A stretch of 19,689 nt of DNA, taken from the NCBI GenBank assembly GCA_024195585.1, contig SWBL01000571.1, positions 1 to 19,689 on the forward strand, in the 5' to 3' direction. The translations under genes were made by a program, and so were the position numbers. Below are positions 1-9,146 of the stretch, piece by piece. This stretch comes from Aureobasidium sp. EXF-3400 (lineage: Eukaryota; Ascomycota; Dothideomycetes; Dothideales; Saccotheciaceae). A model generated the notes under the pieces. That model did not search any database. It was not told the origin of the DNA and saw only the letters and a program-made list of their open reading frames with translations. The first letter of the stretch is position 1; each line of letters starts with the position of its first letter.

Positions 1-379
1 GATGGAGTGAGGCTCACCAAGGTTGGAGCCCCAGTAACCACGACGGATGGGGACAACAGCGAGCTTGGCAATGATGATGGCGGCGCGGATGGCGGTAGCA
101 ACTTCCTTGGAGGTCTTGATACCGAGACCGACGTGGCCTGCGGAGTCACCAATGACAACGACGGCCTTGAAGCGGGTACGCTGACCGGCACGGGTCTGCT
201 TCTGGACGGGCTTGATCTGTGAGAGGGAAATTGTGTTAGTGGGTGGCTCTTGTTGCTCTTTCTGCATCTCTGTCTTCTCTCAAAGCGCAGAGGAGAGGTT
301 GTCGCACCTTCATGACCTCGTCCTTGAGGGTGGGGAGGAAAAAGTCGACAATCTGGTACTCCTTGATGGGCAGAGAGTG

Positions 380-413
<34 letters not shown>

Positions 414-577
414 GCCTTGACGAGACGACCGAGCTTGGTGACGGGCTGCCACTCCTTCTCCTCGTTCTTGGGTCCACGACGACCACGACCGCGACCACGA
501 CCACCACGGCCACGGTCACCACCACGGTCACCTCCACGAGATGCGAATCCGCCACGAGTTGCTCCACGGTCAGCCAT
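1..577 (-). CDS. RPS2: 40S ribosomal protein S2 (uS5 family), 5' part, partial
   Basis: Component of the small cytosolic ribosomal subunit, of the uS5 family that shapes the mRNA entry region and decoding fidelity. Exon 1 is 308-577 (90 codons, ATG at 577), a 91-bp intron spans 217-307, and exon 2 runs from 216 off the window edge at base 1. The N-terminus is an Arg/Gly-rich tail (RGG and GRGRG repeats, about residues 4-35), typical of eukaryotic Rps2; in other eukaryotes this tail is methylated by PRMT3-type enzymes. The S5 domain follows: [30 protein letters not shown] and, in exon 2, [12 protein letters not shown] and [18 protein letters not shown]. About 162 residues are present; the C-terminal third lies outside. 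The leader just upstream (578-640, read on the minus strand) is CA-rich with an ACACA context before the ATG, as in highly expressed fungal genes. Confidence 0.97.
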
Positions 578-1378
578 TGTGTTGATATGTGCTGTTGTTG
601 TCGTCGAAGAGAAGTGTCGTTTTGGGCTGGCAGACGTCTCGCGGCCGTGTGAAATTCTTCGCTTTTGCTCCGTGGGTCCCAGCGCCAGCCTGCCTTGGCG
701 TGCGCTTCGGCTAAACCCCGCATCTGGACTCCGTCTATCTTATCTTATCTCATCTCTCTATCATCTATCATCTCATCTCCGGTGTCAATCATCTCAATCA
801 AGTAATTGCTTCACATGCTTCCTTCACTTTTCTCTTCACATATTCATTCTGTATCATCGCTTTCAATCATTGCATTCGTGACTCGACAACTAACCACCGC
901 ATCAACGCCTTCCTTCCCGAACCCGAACCTTCCGACCTCTAATTGCCGCGACAATACTCTGGAACGGCTATCCTGTAACTCCTGCATATCCACCTTGACA
1001 AAGCCTCGGCCATGGTTCCGACCCAGTCTTTTGCGTCCTCCGTCCTCGAGTCAATCCCCCAAATCGCCACTAGAGCTTGCAAACGCCTGGCATAGTTGTT
1101 GTTCGACTCGTACGTCTGCACGCTTGTATGCTTCCAAGATTCTGTCTATCTTGTCTCCGAGTGCTGTCGCTGTCTCCACCACGGGCCTGACAACTGTCTT
1201 TCAAGCCTAACCACGTGCTTTCGCTTTGGCAGGCGTGGTATGCCGCTTTCTCTGGATGTTCGTCCTCCGCCTGATTTGCATCACACGTACACTGAACCCA
1301 TACTGTGTCGTATAGCAGGGCGTTCGTCCACACTTTAGTTTGAGTGTACATGAGGCTAGTTGTTTGCTCTTGACCGGC
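578..1378. other. Intergenic: RPS2 promoter/leader and PPZ gene 3' flank
   Basis: No supported gene. The part next to 577 is the RPS2 5' leader and promoter. The part next to 1379 is the 3' flank of the phosphatase gene on the same strand. A plus-strand ATG at 1012 has a good context but its frame stops after 27 codons (TAG at 1093-1095). The longer open frames here (80-148 codons, both strands) overlap one another, and I recognise no family in them. Confidence 0.6.
734..779. repeat. Low-complexity TATC/ATCT tract
   Basis: A pyrimidine-rich run built from TATCT, ATCTC and ATCATCT units. Read on the minus strand, which is the RPS2 coding strand, it gives several GATA/GATAAG cores about 160-200 bp upstream of the RPS2 ATG. 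It may be a simple repeat or a regulatory tract; the sequence alone does not decide. Confidence 0.6.
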
Positions 1379-3067
1379 CTAATAACTCTGAGGGTACTGA
1401 CTCGCGGGCTGCATAAAGTCAGTATTTTCATTCTCGTAGCACAGGTAAAGCCTCTACTTACCGGACTGTTGAGCATGTTTTGGCGTTCGTTTCGGCCCTT
1501 CTTAATATGGCGCTTGAGGGCACTCGAGTCCAGTGGCTTTAGCAACTCGAAGCTGCACAACAGCTCACCAGAAACGGACATGACAGCTCCCCAGTTGTCG
1601 AACTCTCCGCAGTACTGTATCCGTATGTTAGCAAACAATGAAAAGCATGTCAACCAGTATATTACTCACGTTTGGTGCTGAGAACACAGTAACCAACACT
1701 CTGTCAGTGAAGAACTCGTATCCATCCTCAACGACCATGTGCGCTCTGCAAACGAGGTCGAAGTCGTGCTTCGCAAGGAACTCCATAATGACCTTCTTGC
1801 CGAAACAGTAGCTTACTCCTCGTTCGTTGGCCTCCCAGTCGTTTTCCATGTCTGCAGGATCACTCCAAAGCAGATCGTTCAACAGACCATAATCCGGAAC
1901 GTCAGTCGGCCTAGCGATGTTGCGAATGTCGTCCATGTGCGAAAGACTGGGTGATAGACCACCGTGTACACAGAAAATCTTGTTGGCGACAACGGATGCG
2001 ATAGGCAAGCAGTTGAAGGTGTCGACAAATGACTTCCACACCTTGATATTACAACGGCGCTTGCATTCATCGTAGAAGCCGTAGACGCGAGTCACGTTGG
2101 CGCACTCGTGGTTGCCACGGAGGAGGAAGAAATTCTCGGGGTAGCGCAACTTGTAGCAGAGCAGCAAAAGGATGGTTTCCAGACTCTGTTTACCGCGGTC
2201 CACGTAATCACCCAGGAAGAGGTAGTTGGAGTTAGGAGGGAAGCCACACATCTCGAACATGCGCAACAAATCAGTGTATTGGCCATGGACATCACCGACA
2301 ATCTTGACTGCAGGCGCAAGTTCCAGTAGGGCGGGTTGCGACAGGAAGACCTCGCGAGCAGCCTGGCAGATGGCAAAGATTTCGGCATTCTTCAGGCAAA
2401 CAGTCTTTGTGACCTTTCCGGCGTATCCGGCGTCGATCAAACGCTTGATCATGTCATCCAAGTCCGACGTCTTAAGTGCACCGATGTCCATGTCCTTGGA
2501 GGAAGACGAGCCTTCTGACAGGGCGAGAGCTAGAGCGGCGGCGCTAGGCTTGTGATCAGCCTTCTTCATCAGAATGGATTCGGTGGGCTCGGTGAGATTG
2601 TTGTGTTGCATGGTGCCAGTGGGAGGGGCGTCAGAAACATGTTCGACTTCGCCGGAGCGCTGGGCCCTTGTGATGTCGGAATGGCCGTGGCCGATAGAGG
2701 AGGAAAGAGTGGGAGATGGAGGAGCCTGAGCGTCGTCTTGGTCGTCAACATCGTTGCTTGCTCCACTGCTCCTGCGCGAGGTTTCGGACAGAGATGGGGC
2801 AGAAGGAGAGCGTCTATGCTTGGAAGAGGGGTTGGATGCGAGAGAGGCCGTGTCCAGGCCTGGCTCTGACTGTCTCTTAGGCGAAGCTAGCGACGAGGAT
2901 GAACCGCGCGGGTTGTCGGTGGATATCTTTGAGGGGATCTTTGAGCGAATGGAGCCGCGGAAAGAACGCGTCGAGCCTTGGGTGTCGGACTTTGAGAAGG
3001 AGGGATAAGAGCTGAGATCAGGGCCATCTTGCGAGCCCTTTTCGCCCTTGGACGGCTGATTACCCAT
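1379..3067 (-). CDS. PPZ1: PPZ-type serine/threonine protein phosphatase
   Basis: PPP-family phosphatase of the yeast Ppz1/Ppz2 and S. pombe Pzh1 class, which in yeasts acts in salt tolerance, K+ transport and cell integrity and is inhibited by Hal3. Exons: 1670-3067 (466 codons), 1462-1614 (51 codons) and 1379-1408 (nine codons plus TAG), giving about 526 residues. Introns are 1615-1669 (55 bp, GTGAGT donor) and 1409-1461 (53 bp, GTAAGT donor, TGCAG acceptor). The N-terminus MGNQPSKG fits N-myristoylation at Gly2. Residues 8 to about 195 are a Ser-rich, low-complexity regulatory extension. The catalytic domain starts near 200: GDVHGQ 258-263, GDYVDRG 286-292, RGNHE 317-321, HGG 368-370, WSDP 401-404 and [12 protein letters not shown] 441-452; FSAPN 462-466 then joins YCGEFDN across the first intron. 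All metal-binding and catalytic motifs are intact. The symbol is by homology class. Confidence 0.95.
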
Positions 3068-3710
3068 GACTGCGGAGCGAGGGTCGGAACGGGGAATGCG
3101 GGTGTGTAACGAAAGAAGTGGGAATGAGACGGGCCTCTACACGATGCTGTCACGACCAGCACGGGGACATGTGGAGCACGACGACGGTCGCACAGGTGGT
3201 GGGGGGTCCGGCGAGTTGCACCGGTTCGGGGTCAAAGACACGGAGTTGATGGGGGGGATGTGGCTTTGGATAGCGATGCGAGAGATGGAAATGGTGCTTC
3301 TGGGGGTTGGATATCTGGTGTTTCGTCCAGAGAGCAAGACACAAGACATCATACCCAAATGTGCCAAGAATACGATGAGCTCAGCCACAGGCCAGGCCTC
3401 GTTCACGGCCCGCCCTTCTCCCTCTCCAGTCTCCGCTCTACGCTTCGACCATCAGAACTCATCTGAGTGACTTTCAAATCACGCACGTCTTTCCATCTTC
3501 AACTTTCTACAGCTCAAAGCACCGTATGGGCGCTGCATCTTGTCTTCTTTCGACAATGTATCAATATCGTAAACACTATGGCCTCGGATTTTGATCCTCA
3601 TCCTTCGCGCCCCGCTTCACACATTCTTATCTCTCTGCCTTACGGTCAACCATGTTCCAACTTCTTCCCTTCTTTGAGTTCTGCAACTGATTTTCTCATC
3701 CACCGACCCA
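3068..3710. other. Divergent intergenic region between PPZ gene and serine hydrolase
   Basis: Divergent promoter space of about 640 bp. The half next to 3067 has plus-strand G-runs (3198-3210 and around 3250), so the PPZ leader would be C-rich. The half next to 3711 is pyrimidine-rich. Two plus-strand ATGs precede the hydrolase start: one at 3556 opens a 12-codon frame ending at 3594, and one at 3578 opens an 80-codon frame that runs out of phase through the hydrolase start to 3820. No separate gene is supported. Confidence 0.55.
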
Positions 3711-5569
3711 ATGCGCCATTTTCCAACTTTGCCGTTTGCCTTTTGTGTGGCTGCTCACCTTTCGCACCTAACCTTGGCCTCGTCTTCGCATCCATCACAA
3801 TCGTTCCTTGGCAATCATGATGCACAAGTTGCCGACAACACTCCTTTCCATCCTTCTTTCGATGCCTTTGTCGATGATCTTATGAAAGATTGGCATATCC
3901 CCGGTCTTGCTATCGCTGTCGTTCACGAAAACAAGACATGGTCTAAGGTAATATTGCTTCTCGCACTAGAACATATCTCCATCGTAGCATCTCTTAGCAA
4001 CTTTTATTTTTTTTGTCTCTCAAAAACTTCCACATGCAATCACATACCTGGCCTAAATTTCCTGGACCCCCTGAGCTAACACAGTAAGGGATATGGCTAT
4101 GCGAATCTCCCCGATGTGCCATTCACACCACATACACTTTTCCAGGCCGCTAGCACTACCAAATCATTTACAGCCTCTCTCACGGCTTTGTTGGTTCAAG
4201 ACCAAGATGGTTATGCTCACATCGAATGGGATACTCCACTCCACGACATTGTGGGCAACGATTTTGTTCTCGAGGACGACTATTTGACAACTCATGTTAC
4301 CTTCCTTGATGCAATGTCTCATCGCACTGGTATTCCTGGACATGATGCTGTGTGGTATGACCAAGGGTTGGACGTCAAGTCTCAGACATATCGTATGCGT
4401 CATATTACTGCAAGTGCAAGCTTCAGAACAGTCTTTCAATACTGCAACCTGTTCTTCACCGCTGTCTCACATGTTCTACAGTCTGCAACTGGGAAGCTAC
4501 AAGCAGATTTGCTGCGTGAGTGGATCTTTGAGCCTCTAGGAATGAACGAGTCTTACTACTCTCGGGAAGATGCAGCTGGCTGTCAAGTGTCGAACTCTCA
4601 CTGCGTCCTAGCTGATAGCTATGCGTGGAACAAAGATACAGAACATTACCAGAAATGGGCGCTGAATGTAGCAGATCCCTCAGACGGAGCCGGTGGCATC
4701 AACCTCCAACGTCGTTGATTACAGCAAGTGGATCCATACTCTCATGTACGAGATTGGTCCAGTCTCTAAGGATGGCCATGCTAAGCTGAAGCACCCCTTT
4801 TCATTGCAAGGCGTTAATATGGCACCCTATACGGGACCTGTCTGGTACGGGCTGGGGCTTGATGGAGGCATCTACCGCAACGAGAGGGTCTTCTCACACA
4901 CTGGCGGCATCTGCGGGTACGCGTCAAGCTTCAAGTTCTTGCCTGAACGGAAATTCGGACTCGTGATGTCCCAGAACTCGATGAACACGGCCTTCGAAGC
5001 CATGGGTTGGCGATTGATCGATGAATTCTTAGGTGGTCCAAAGGACGAGTTTTACGACATGAACAAGACGTGAGTGCAAGTTACCAGATATATGCACGAG
5101 CTGACAGGATATTAGGCAAAGCTATCTGACAGAACAGCGTGAGGAACAGCTCAAGGCTCTTCCTTCCAAGCTATACCCCAACGTACCATCGGAACCCGTA
5201 AAGCCGCAACTCCCCTTGCAAAATTACACAGGATTCTATACAAACGCTGCCTATGGTAACCTTAGCATCGGAGTAGAGGCACCTTGGGACTTGCTAGACG
5301 AATCAAGGGCTAGGAAACCAAATGCTACAGATGTGCTGCTCTACGCTGCATCTGCCGGTCGGAATGTGTTGTTCACCTTTCGGCATGTATCTGCAGAGCA
5401 TTGGCTTGTAGAGTTGCGAATGGTGATCTACGACTCGGAGGTGGCAGACGACTACAAAAAAGCCAAGTTTGAAGTTGGAGCGGATGGGGTGGTGCAGAGG
5501 CTCGGAGTGGTAGCGGCCGTTCCTGGGGACAAAGCATGGGCGTGGTTCGACCGAGTTGATAGTTGTTAA
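3711..5569 (+). CDS. Secreted beta-lactamase-family (class C-like) serine hydrolase, frame broken once
   Basis: Serine hydrolase of the beta-lactamase/penicillin-binding-protein-like family (PF00144). Fungal members act as esterases, peptidases or acyltransferases, so the substrate cannot be predicted. Exon 1 3711-3947 starts with a hydrophobic, signal-peptide-like N-terminus. Intron 3948-4088 is 141 bp; only the AAG acceptor at 4088 keeps the frame. Exon 2 is 4089-5069, intron 5070-5115 is 46 bp, and exon 3 is 5116-5569. Motifs: ASTTKS with catalytic Ser101 and Lys104, the family signature SHRTGIPGHD (157-166), Tyr197-Cys-Asn199 (YxN), and HTGG (KTG equivalent) in the second half of exon 2. 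The C-terminal part (NYTGFYTNAAYGNL onward) resembles the C-terminal domain of such hydrolases. An extra base near 4701 shifts the frame: GAGGI ends one phase, conserved-looking SNVVDYSKW continues in the next, and TGA at 4716-4718 would truncate at 288 residues, losing HTGG. It may be a sequencing error or a recent pseudogene; the full length would be about 556 residues. Confidence 0.88.
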
Positions 5570-5945
5570 AACAGGGTGATAGCATGTTTCGTGACTTCTA
5601 TCGTTGAAGATTTTCATGAACGCAAAGTGCCTAAGACAAGTACGAGGAGATCAACCAAGAATCGATCTGGAGCTATTGCTCGATGTTGTTGTCTTTCACA
5701 TGTCTCGCGATTAAATACGTCAGGTTGCCAAGGCTCTTGTTGCGCGGCCACAATTTAGGTAGCAGGTAAAGTTGATAGGCACAACAACTTTCTTGCAGCG
5801 ACGCCCAACATATTGTTTTTATGACATCGCCCTACCATAGAATTTCTCCCTCGACGAACCTGTACGGCCAAACACTCCGAAACATACCAAGACTCGACTA
5901 CTCCGTCGCTACCTAGAAACAACAAAGACTCGAGAAGCGGCCAAG
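5570..5945. other. Intergenic: hydrolase 3' flank and J-protein promoter
   Basis: No gene supported. The last 100 bases are a typical fungal leader, rich in A and C (AAACAACAAAGACTCGAG), leading into the J-protein start with the context CCAAGATGG. An AT-rich TTAAATA at 5712-5718 is a possible core-promoter element, though it lies far from the ATG. Confidence 0.5.
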
Positions 5946-7551
5946 ATGGTCAAAGATACAGCATACTATGACGCGCTAGAAGTGCCCCCCACTGCCACCG
6001 ACGTCGAGATTAAGAAGGCATACCGCAAACTCGCTATCCGTCTGCATCCCGACAAGAACCCCGGCGACGAGACGGCAAGCGCAAAGTTCCAGGAAGTGCG
6101 TCGCCTGTCCAAATCCCCCCTCGGAAACATGTCTTCTGACCGCTTGTCTGTTTAGATCGGTGAGGCTTATCAGGTCCTCAGCGACGAGAAGCTTCGCAAG
6201 CAATATGACGACTACGGCAAGGAGGGCGCAATGCCCAATACGGGCTTCGGTATGCCACTAGACACAAATCACCGCCTGCGACAAGAGTTGACGCCGATAC
6301 AGAGGACCCCTCGGAGATGTTCAATGAGATTTTCGGTGGTCACGCCTTTGCAGACTGGTAAGCTCGCCAACACAAACTACTCAGGTATGGGCTCTCGCTA
6401 AGAAGAAGGACAGGATCGGCGAGATTTCCATGGTCCGCGACATGGAGAAGTCTATGGAAATCACCATGCGTCACGAGGAAGAAAACGCTGCTCTTCAAGC
6501 AGAGGCTGAGGCCGCCGCTGCCAACGTCGATGAGAAGAAAGCAAGCATGGACAAGACCGTTCACGAATCCGCCGCCCAATCCCACGCCGGTGCTGCTGCC
6601 GATCTGAAAGATGGTATGGACAAGATGAACCTTTCTGAGGAGGAACCCACACCGCCCTCCTACTCCCAAGAGAGACCTAAGGGAGTGCCCACACGTCTCG
6701 CTCTCACCGACCGTGCTGAAGAAGAGGCCCGTATGGAAGCTGCTGGCGTCACCGAAGCAGAGAAGAGCCTGCGCGCAAAAGAGAAGAAGAAGGGTGGTTT
6801 GACTAAGGAGCAAAAGGAGGAACTAGCTGCCTTTGAGGCCGAGCGAGAGCGTGCTCGCGAGGAGCGCATCGAGGACTTGTCCAAGAAACTCATCAACCGC
6901 GTCAGTGTATGGACCGAGACCGACAAGGGCAAGGACGTCACCACCTCATTCCGCAAGAAGATGGAGCAAGAAGTCGAGAACCTTAAGATGGAATCATTTG
7001 GTCTGGAAATCCTACACGCCATCGGTCAAACCTACACACAAAAAGCTGCCACCTTCATCAAGAGCCAAAAACCCATTATTGGTGGTGTTACCGGCTTCTT
7101 CTCACGTTTGAAGGACAAGGGTGCACTCGTCAAGGAAACTTGGGGTACAGTCAGTACCGCTATCAGCGCACAGATGGAGATTGAAGAGATGGCCCGCGCA
7201 GAGGAACGTGGAGGCGACGACTGGACCGATGAGAAGAAGGCCGACTTTGAGCGTCGCGTGACAGGCAAGATCCTAGCCGCCGCCTGGCGAGGATCCAAGT
7301 TCGAGATCCAGAGTGTGCTCCGCGACGTCTGCGACAAGGTGCTTTACGATAAAACCGTCAAGGTCGACAAGAGAGTTGAGCGTGCCCACGCTTTGCTCGT
7401 CATCGGAGACGTCTTTATCAAGGCCGCACGCAGCGCAGATGAGGAGGGCGACCATCTCGCCTTTGAGCAGCTCATGGCCGAGGCTGCTCAGAAGAAGGAG
7501 AAGAAGAAGAAGGACAAGGAGCCTAAGGAACCCAAGGAACCCAAGGCTTAG
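5946..7551 (+). CDS. J-domain (Hsp40) co-chaperone with DnaJ-X-like C-terminus, Caj1/Djp1-like
   Basis: Class C J-protein that would stimulate Hsp70 ATPase; yeast relatives Caj1 and Djp1 act at membranes and in import of peroxisomal or mitochondrial proteins. Exons: 5946-6095, 6156-6249, 6288-6357 and 6414-7551, about 483 residues. Introns: 6096-6155 (60 bp), 6250-6287 (38 bp) and 6358-6413 (56 bp, branch-like CGCTAAG). The splice choices restore the family reading: [58 protein letters not shown]. The J-domain spans residues 6-72 with HPD at 34-36. A charged, Ala/Glu/Lys-rich linker (about 110-245) is followed by a DnaJ-X-type helical region (about 245-450, including [16 protein letters not shown] and [21 protein letters not shown]). 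The tail is Lys-rich with PKE repeats. No zinc finger or Gly/Phe region is seen, which fits class C. The 38-bp intron is unusually short but needed for the frame. Confidence 0.94.
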
Positions 7552-7812
7552 GAAGTCACTTAATTGAGCATTCTTCTTCTCCTTGAGGGACCCCTGGTGG
7601 ACTAATTGACAGCCTTTTGTTTATAAGCATCGTTTTCCTACTTTTCAAGATACACTGGCGTTTGATATGGTATACATCTCTGATCCTCACAATCATGCTC
7701 TTTCCCTTCTCTACATATCTACGCTATTCTTTTCCCGATGGAGATGTGAATGATCCAAACCAGGATCAGGTCCTAACCTCTAGTTGTCCATAAACCCATC
7801 ATCTACGTGGGT
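7552..7812. other. 3' flank of the J-protein gene
   Basis: AT-richer, T-rich sequence with no supported gene. It probably holds the 3' UTR and polyadenylation region of the J-protein and, if the minus-strand open frame that ends at 7813 is real, its 3' end too. Confidence 0.5.
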
Positions 7813-8087
7813 TCAAGTACAAGCATACCTCGTGATGTTCATCAGGAGTACGCTGAGGAGGGCAGCAAAGTAAGAGCAGAGAAACTTATCCATACCAGCT
7901 TCGGTTGCTGTATCGATGTAGTCCCCAGGTGTCCTAGCATCATCTGGTAACTTCGCACGAGCTTGGGTGGCCATTATCAGAGAATGCGACGAGGCAGGTA
8001 GATCACTTTGCTCTAGACTGCTCTCGTACAGATTCAGAAGGTCAGCATACTTTCCTTTCGACAACGCCATAAACATCTCATGCTCGC
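7813..8087 (-). CDS. Hypothetical protein exon (unrecognised)
   Basis: An open frame of about 90 codons ending with TGA at 7813-7815. The first ATG is at 8076. In-frame coding-like sequence (GEHEM...) extends upstream to an ATTAG that could be an acceptor (AG at 8088-8089), so this may be the last exon of a longer gene. The product, starting MFMALSKGKYADLLNLYE, has balanced composition, a helical, acidic first half and a hydrophobic stretch near the end (FAALLSVLLMNI) that could be a tail anchor. A GTATGC at the end of the hydrophobic stretch could be a donor to another exon. I recognise no family. Upstream minus-strand frames (8100-8300) look vaguely like part of a BTB-type domain, too weakly to claim. 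It is tail-to-tail with the J-protein gene. Confidence 0.35.
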
Positions 8088-8669
8088 CTAATGGTGTTTA
8101 ACATAATCGCAAAGAGTACAGCTTCTGGAAGTTCAGCACAAAATCGTTCGTATATTCTGATCCATCTTCCATCTACACTTCGTTTTTGACGGCTTCCGGC
8201 AAACCCGAGTTTGAAAGTGGTACATATACTTGGTATTGGTTTTGGTCTGTGAGCCCTTGTGGCCGATTTCAGTAGGGAGACTTTGGCAAGCTCGGTGAAT
8301 CCAGATGGAGGTATAGCATATCAAGCATGTGCATTGCATGCGGGATCCTAAATTGTTCACTGCGATGCCTAGACGCTCTCTAGAGATTATGTTGGTTGAG
8401 CCGATGCAGCGTAGCCGGAATCTAGACTGCTGTCGACATGCTATCGAGCTGAGATTCACCGATATGCTGATCAGAGACCTTCTTTGCAGGAGCCCCTTTT
8501 TGGTTTTTGGCACGCAAGCATGAACAGGGTCGCCTTTCAGGGGAAACGCCTCAGGTCTGACTGACCAGGAGTGGTCGCTACGTTCCTGACATGTACATAC
8601 TCCTTGTGTTGTCTTCAGCTCTTCCACCAAGCTGGCAGAAAGCTACACTGATCTAGCCTCCTGTCTGCA
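8088..8669. other. Stretch without a supported gene
   Basis: The minus-strand open frame 8133-8630 is Cys-, Arg- and Ser-rich without recognisable domain structure. It could hold upstream exons of the unrecognised frame that ends at 7813, but I found no convincing splice path. Confidence 0.5.
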
Positions 8670-9146
8670 ATGGCCAGCGGACAGGAGAACAACCAGACCA
8701 GAACGAGAACGAGTACGTAACGTCTGATGGCTGACATCTGGCATCTGACATCTGACGCCTGTAGCTCCGCATTGACAGGATCGCTTTTTGACTTCGACCT
8801 GGTCTATGGGTCCAGCACGGAGAGTACTTCCGAGACTCTCGTCGATGGTATAAGGTTCGCAATCTGTCTGCGTGACAGTTGTAATCTTGGTCGAGGCACT
8901 GGTCAGGCAGCCTGCATTTCAGGTAAGTTCTGTGTCCAACGGTGACTCGAGGATCTGTACACTCCAGACTTCATGACTTGTGCTTGCATATGTCACTGAC
9001 TTTGGTACGTAGTTGTCCAGCCCCTCGAGACTTTAAGGTATGTTCAGCTTCGGATCTCTTGCCGGGCTTGAGCTGAAACTTGACGCCTCAGGCAGGTACC
9101 TTTGCTTGGCCCGCAGGCGCCATTGGCTGTCCCGTCGGCTGGCTGA
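8670..9146 (+). CDS. Candidate small spliced gene (weak)
   Basis: Four short segments can be joined in frame by canonical signals: ATG at 8670 to 8712; intron 8713-8778 (GTACGT donor, CAG acceptor); 8779-8922; intron 8923-9012 (GTAAGT donor, CACTGAC branch-like, GTAG acceptor); 9013-9037; intron 9038-9091 (GTATGT donor, TTGAC, CTCAG acceptor); and 9092-9146 with TGA. The product is about 90 residues: MASGQENNQTRTRT, then SLFDFDLVYGSSTESTSETL, with three Cys in the middle. An alternative acceptor at 9095 gives a longer Arg-rich end (stop at 9277-9279). No signal peptide or known domain is seen. The evidence is only the regular spacing of splice signals; it could also be a spliced noncoding RNA or chance. 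Confidence 0.22.
8727..8759. repeat. Short CATCTGA tandem-like repeat
   Basis: Three near copies of CATCTG(A/G) with spacer, plus flanking CTGA, lie inside the first candidate intron of the 8670-9146 model. They could offer several branch-point-like CTGAC sequences. No other role is visible. Confidence 0.4.

Noticed and set aside
939..1206. Overlapping open frames on both strands between RPS2 and the PPZ gene, including an ATG at 1012
   Set aside because: The ATG frame stops after 27 codons, the longer frames conflict with each other, and no domain or splice path is evident. The region fits promoter and 3' flank.
1739..3008. Plus-strand and alternate-phase open frames across the PPZ coding region
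   Set aside because: They are shadows of the well-supported phosphatase exon.
4668..4724. A 57-bp GT...ACAG segment that might be an intron removing the hydrolase frameshift
   Set aside because: Its length is a multiple of three, so it leaves the downstream sequence in the wrong phase and would delete the conserved GAGGI and NVVDYS region.
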